64,000 bases of DNA, taken from the NCBI RefSeq assembly GCF_014698995.1, contig NZ_JACWZZ010000001.1:248001-312000 (forward strand). The letters run 5' to 3'. Below, in pieces: positions 63,838 through 64,000 of this stretch. How positions within the stretch are numbered: position 1 is the stretch's first letter; each line of letters begins with the position of its first letter. The translations under genes and the position numbers were made by a program. The notes under the pieces were generated by a model. The model saw nothing but the letters and a program-made list of their open reading frames with translations. It searched no databases and was not told the DNA's origin. The stretch is from Hymenobacter duratus. GTDB lineage: Bacteria > Bacteroidota > Bacteroidia > Cytophagales > Hymenobacteraceae.

Positions 63838-64000
63838 GTGGCTGTACCTCCTCTAGATTTCGACTACCTTATTGTGGGCGGCGGCGCGGCCGGCCTCAGC
63901 CTGGCGTACCATATCAGCCAGGAGCCGCGCCTGGCCAGCAAGCGGGTGCTGTTGCTGGAGCCTGAAACCAAAGACCAGAATGACCGCACCTGGTCGTTCT
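63838..64000 (+). CDS. crtY: Lycopene beta-cyclase, 5' part (runs off window)
   Basis: 54 residues are visible from a GTG at 63838: VPPLDFDYLIVGGGAAGLSL and the end of the fragment PETKDQNDRTWSF. The GGGAAG dinucleotide motif and NDRTWSF are marks of the CrtY/lycopene cyclase family, which makes cyclic carotenoids from lycopene. Pink or orange pigmentation is common in Hymenobacter. The start is 5 bases from the preceding terminator, so a later start cannot be excluded, though no ATG is seen in the window. Confidence 0.8.
   Translation, partial: MAVPPLDFDYLIVGGGAAGLSLAYHISQEPRLASKRVLLLEPETKDQNDRTWSF

Overview
The window reads as a chromosomal segment of a GC-rich Bacteroidota, most likely a Cytophagales bacterium of the Hymenobacter type. 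The evidence is: type IX secretion (T9SS) C-terminal sorting tails on two secreted proteins, promoters of the Bacteroidota -7 type (TAnnTTTG), a CarboxypepD_reg/TonB-dependent receptor, an eukaryote-like ProS, many SPII lipoproteins, a kynurenine pathway, and the start of a carotenoid (lycopene cyclase) gene at the right edge. There are no tRNA or rRNA genes, no CRISPR array, no phage and no transposase gene. I assigned the genus from general protein character only.

Layout. 1-6.9 kb: the 3' part of a modular T9SS-secreted protein, a beta-barrel protein and an OmpA-family PD40 protein. 7-11.8 kb: floA/NfeD membrane-microdomain pair, a Crp/Fnr regulator with a DinB-like protein, a small protein and proS. 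12-20.2 kb: envelope proteins (Gly/Tyr-rich lipoprotein, FadL-like barrel, lipoproteins), a DPP-IV-type S9 peptidase, and a lipoprotein carrying a TonB C-terminal domain. 20.2-32.7 kb: an aldehyde dehydrogenase of the kynurenine route, then a glycan-type cluster (three or four GT-C-like polytopic membrane proteins, two GT2 enzymes, a methyltransferase) and an SDR-like protein whose catalytic YxxxK is not visible. 32.8-35.7 kb: 3-hydroxyanthranilate dioxygenase, ACMSD and kynureninase in a row. 35.9-43.3 kb: membrane protein, AlkB, a diadenylate-cyclase-like (DAC) protein, a large TonB-dependent receptor, a probable unannotated 50-residue gene, and kynurenine 3-monooxygenase. 43.3-50.6 kb: PAP2-like protein, rpoN, asnS, an AT-rich NTR/TIMP-like protein, a Rof-like Rho-binding protein, a T9SS protein, and two tandem secreted paralogues. 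51-64 kb: uvrA, small secreted proteins and DUF4142 lipoproteins, ispD, queA, a MacB-like permease, a LOG-family protein, an alpha/beta hydrolase and partial crtY.

How the genes work together. Five enzymes (KMO, KynU, HAAO, ACMSD, 2-aminomuconate-semialdehyde dehydrogenase) cover kynurenine to 2-aminomuconate. They are split over about 23 kb and interleaved with unrelated genes. Because ACMSD is present, the flux points to catabolism rather than only to quinolinate/NAD. The glycosyltransferase block probably builds or attaches a lipid-linked glycan. Many gene ends carry long symmetric hairpins whose A-tract and T-tract arms pair, which suit termination from both strands.

The items most worth a second look are the DAC-like protein at 37.2-38.3 kb with an altered RHR motif, the small peptide gene at 41.5 kb that ends just before a cUUCGg terminator, two roughly 85-bp palindromic elements (45.75 and 50.7 kb), and two perfect palindromes lying inside promoters (41.26 and 61.96 kb).
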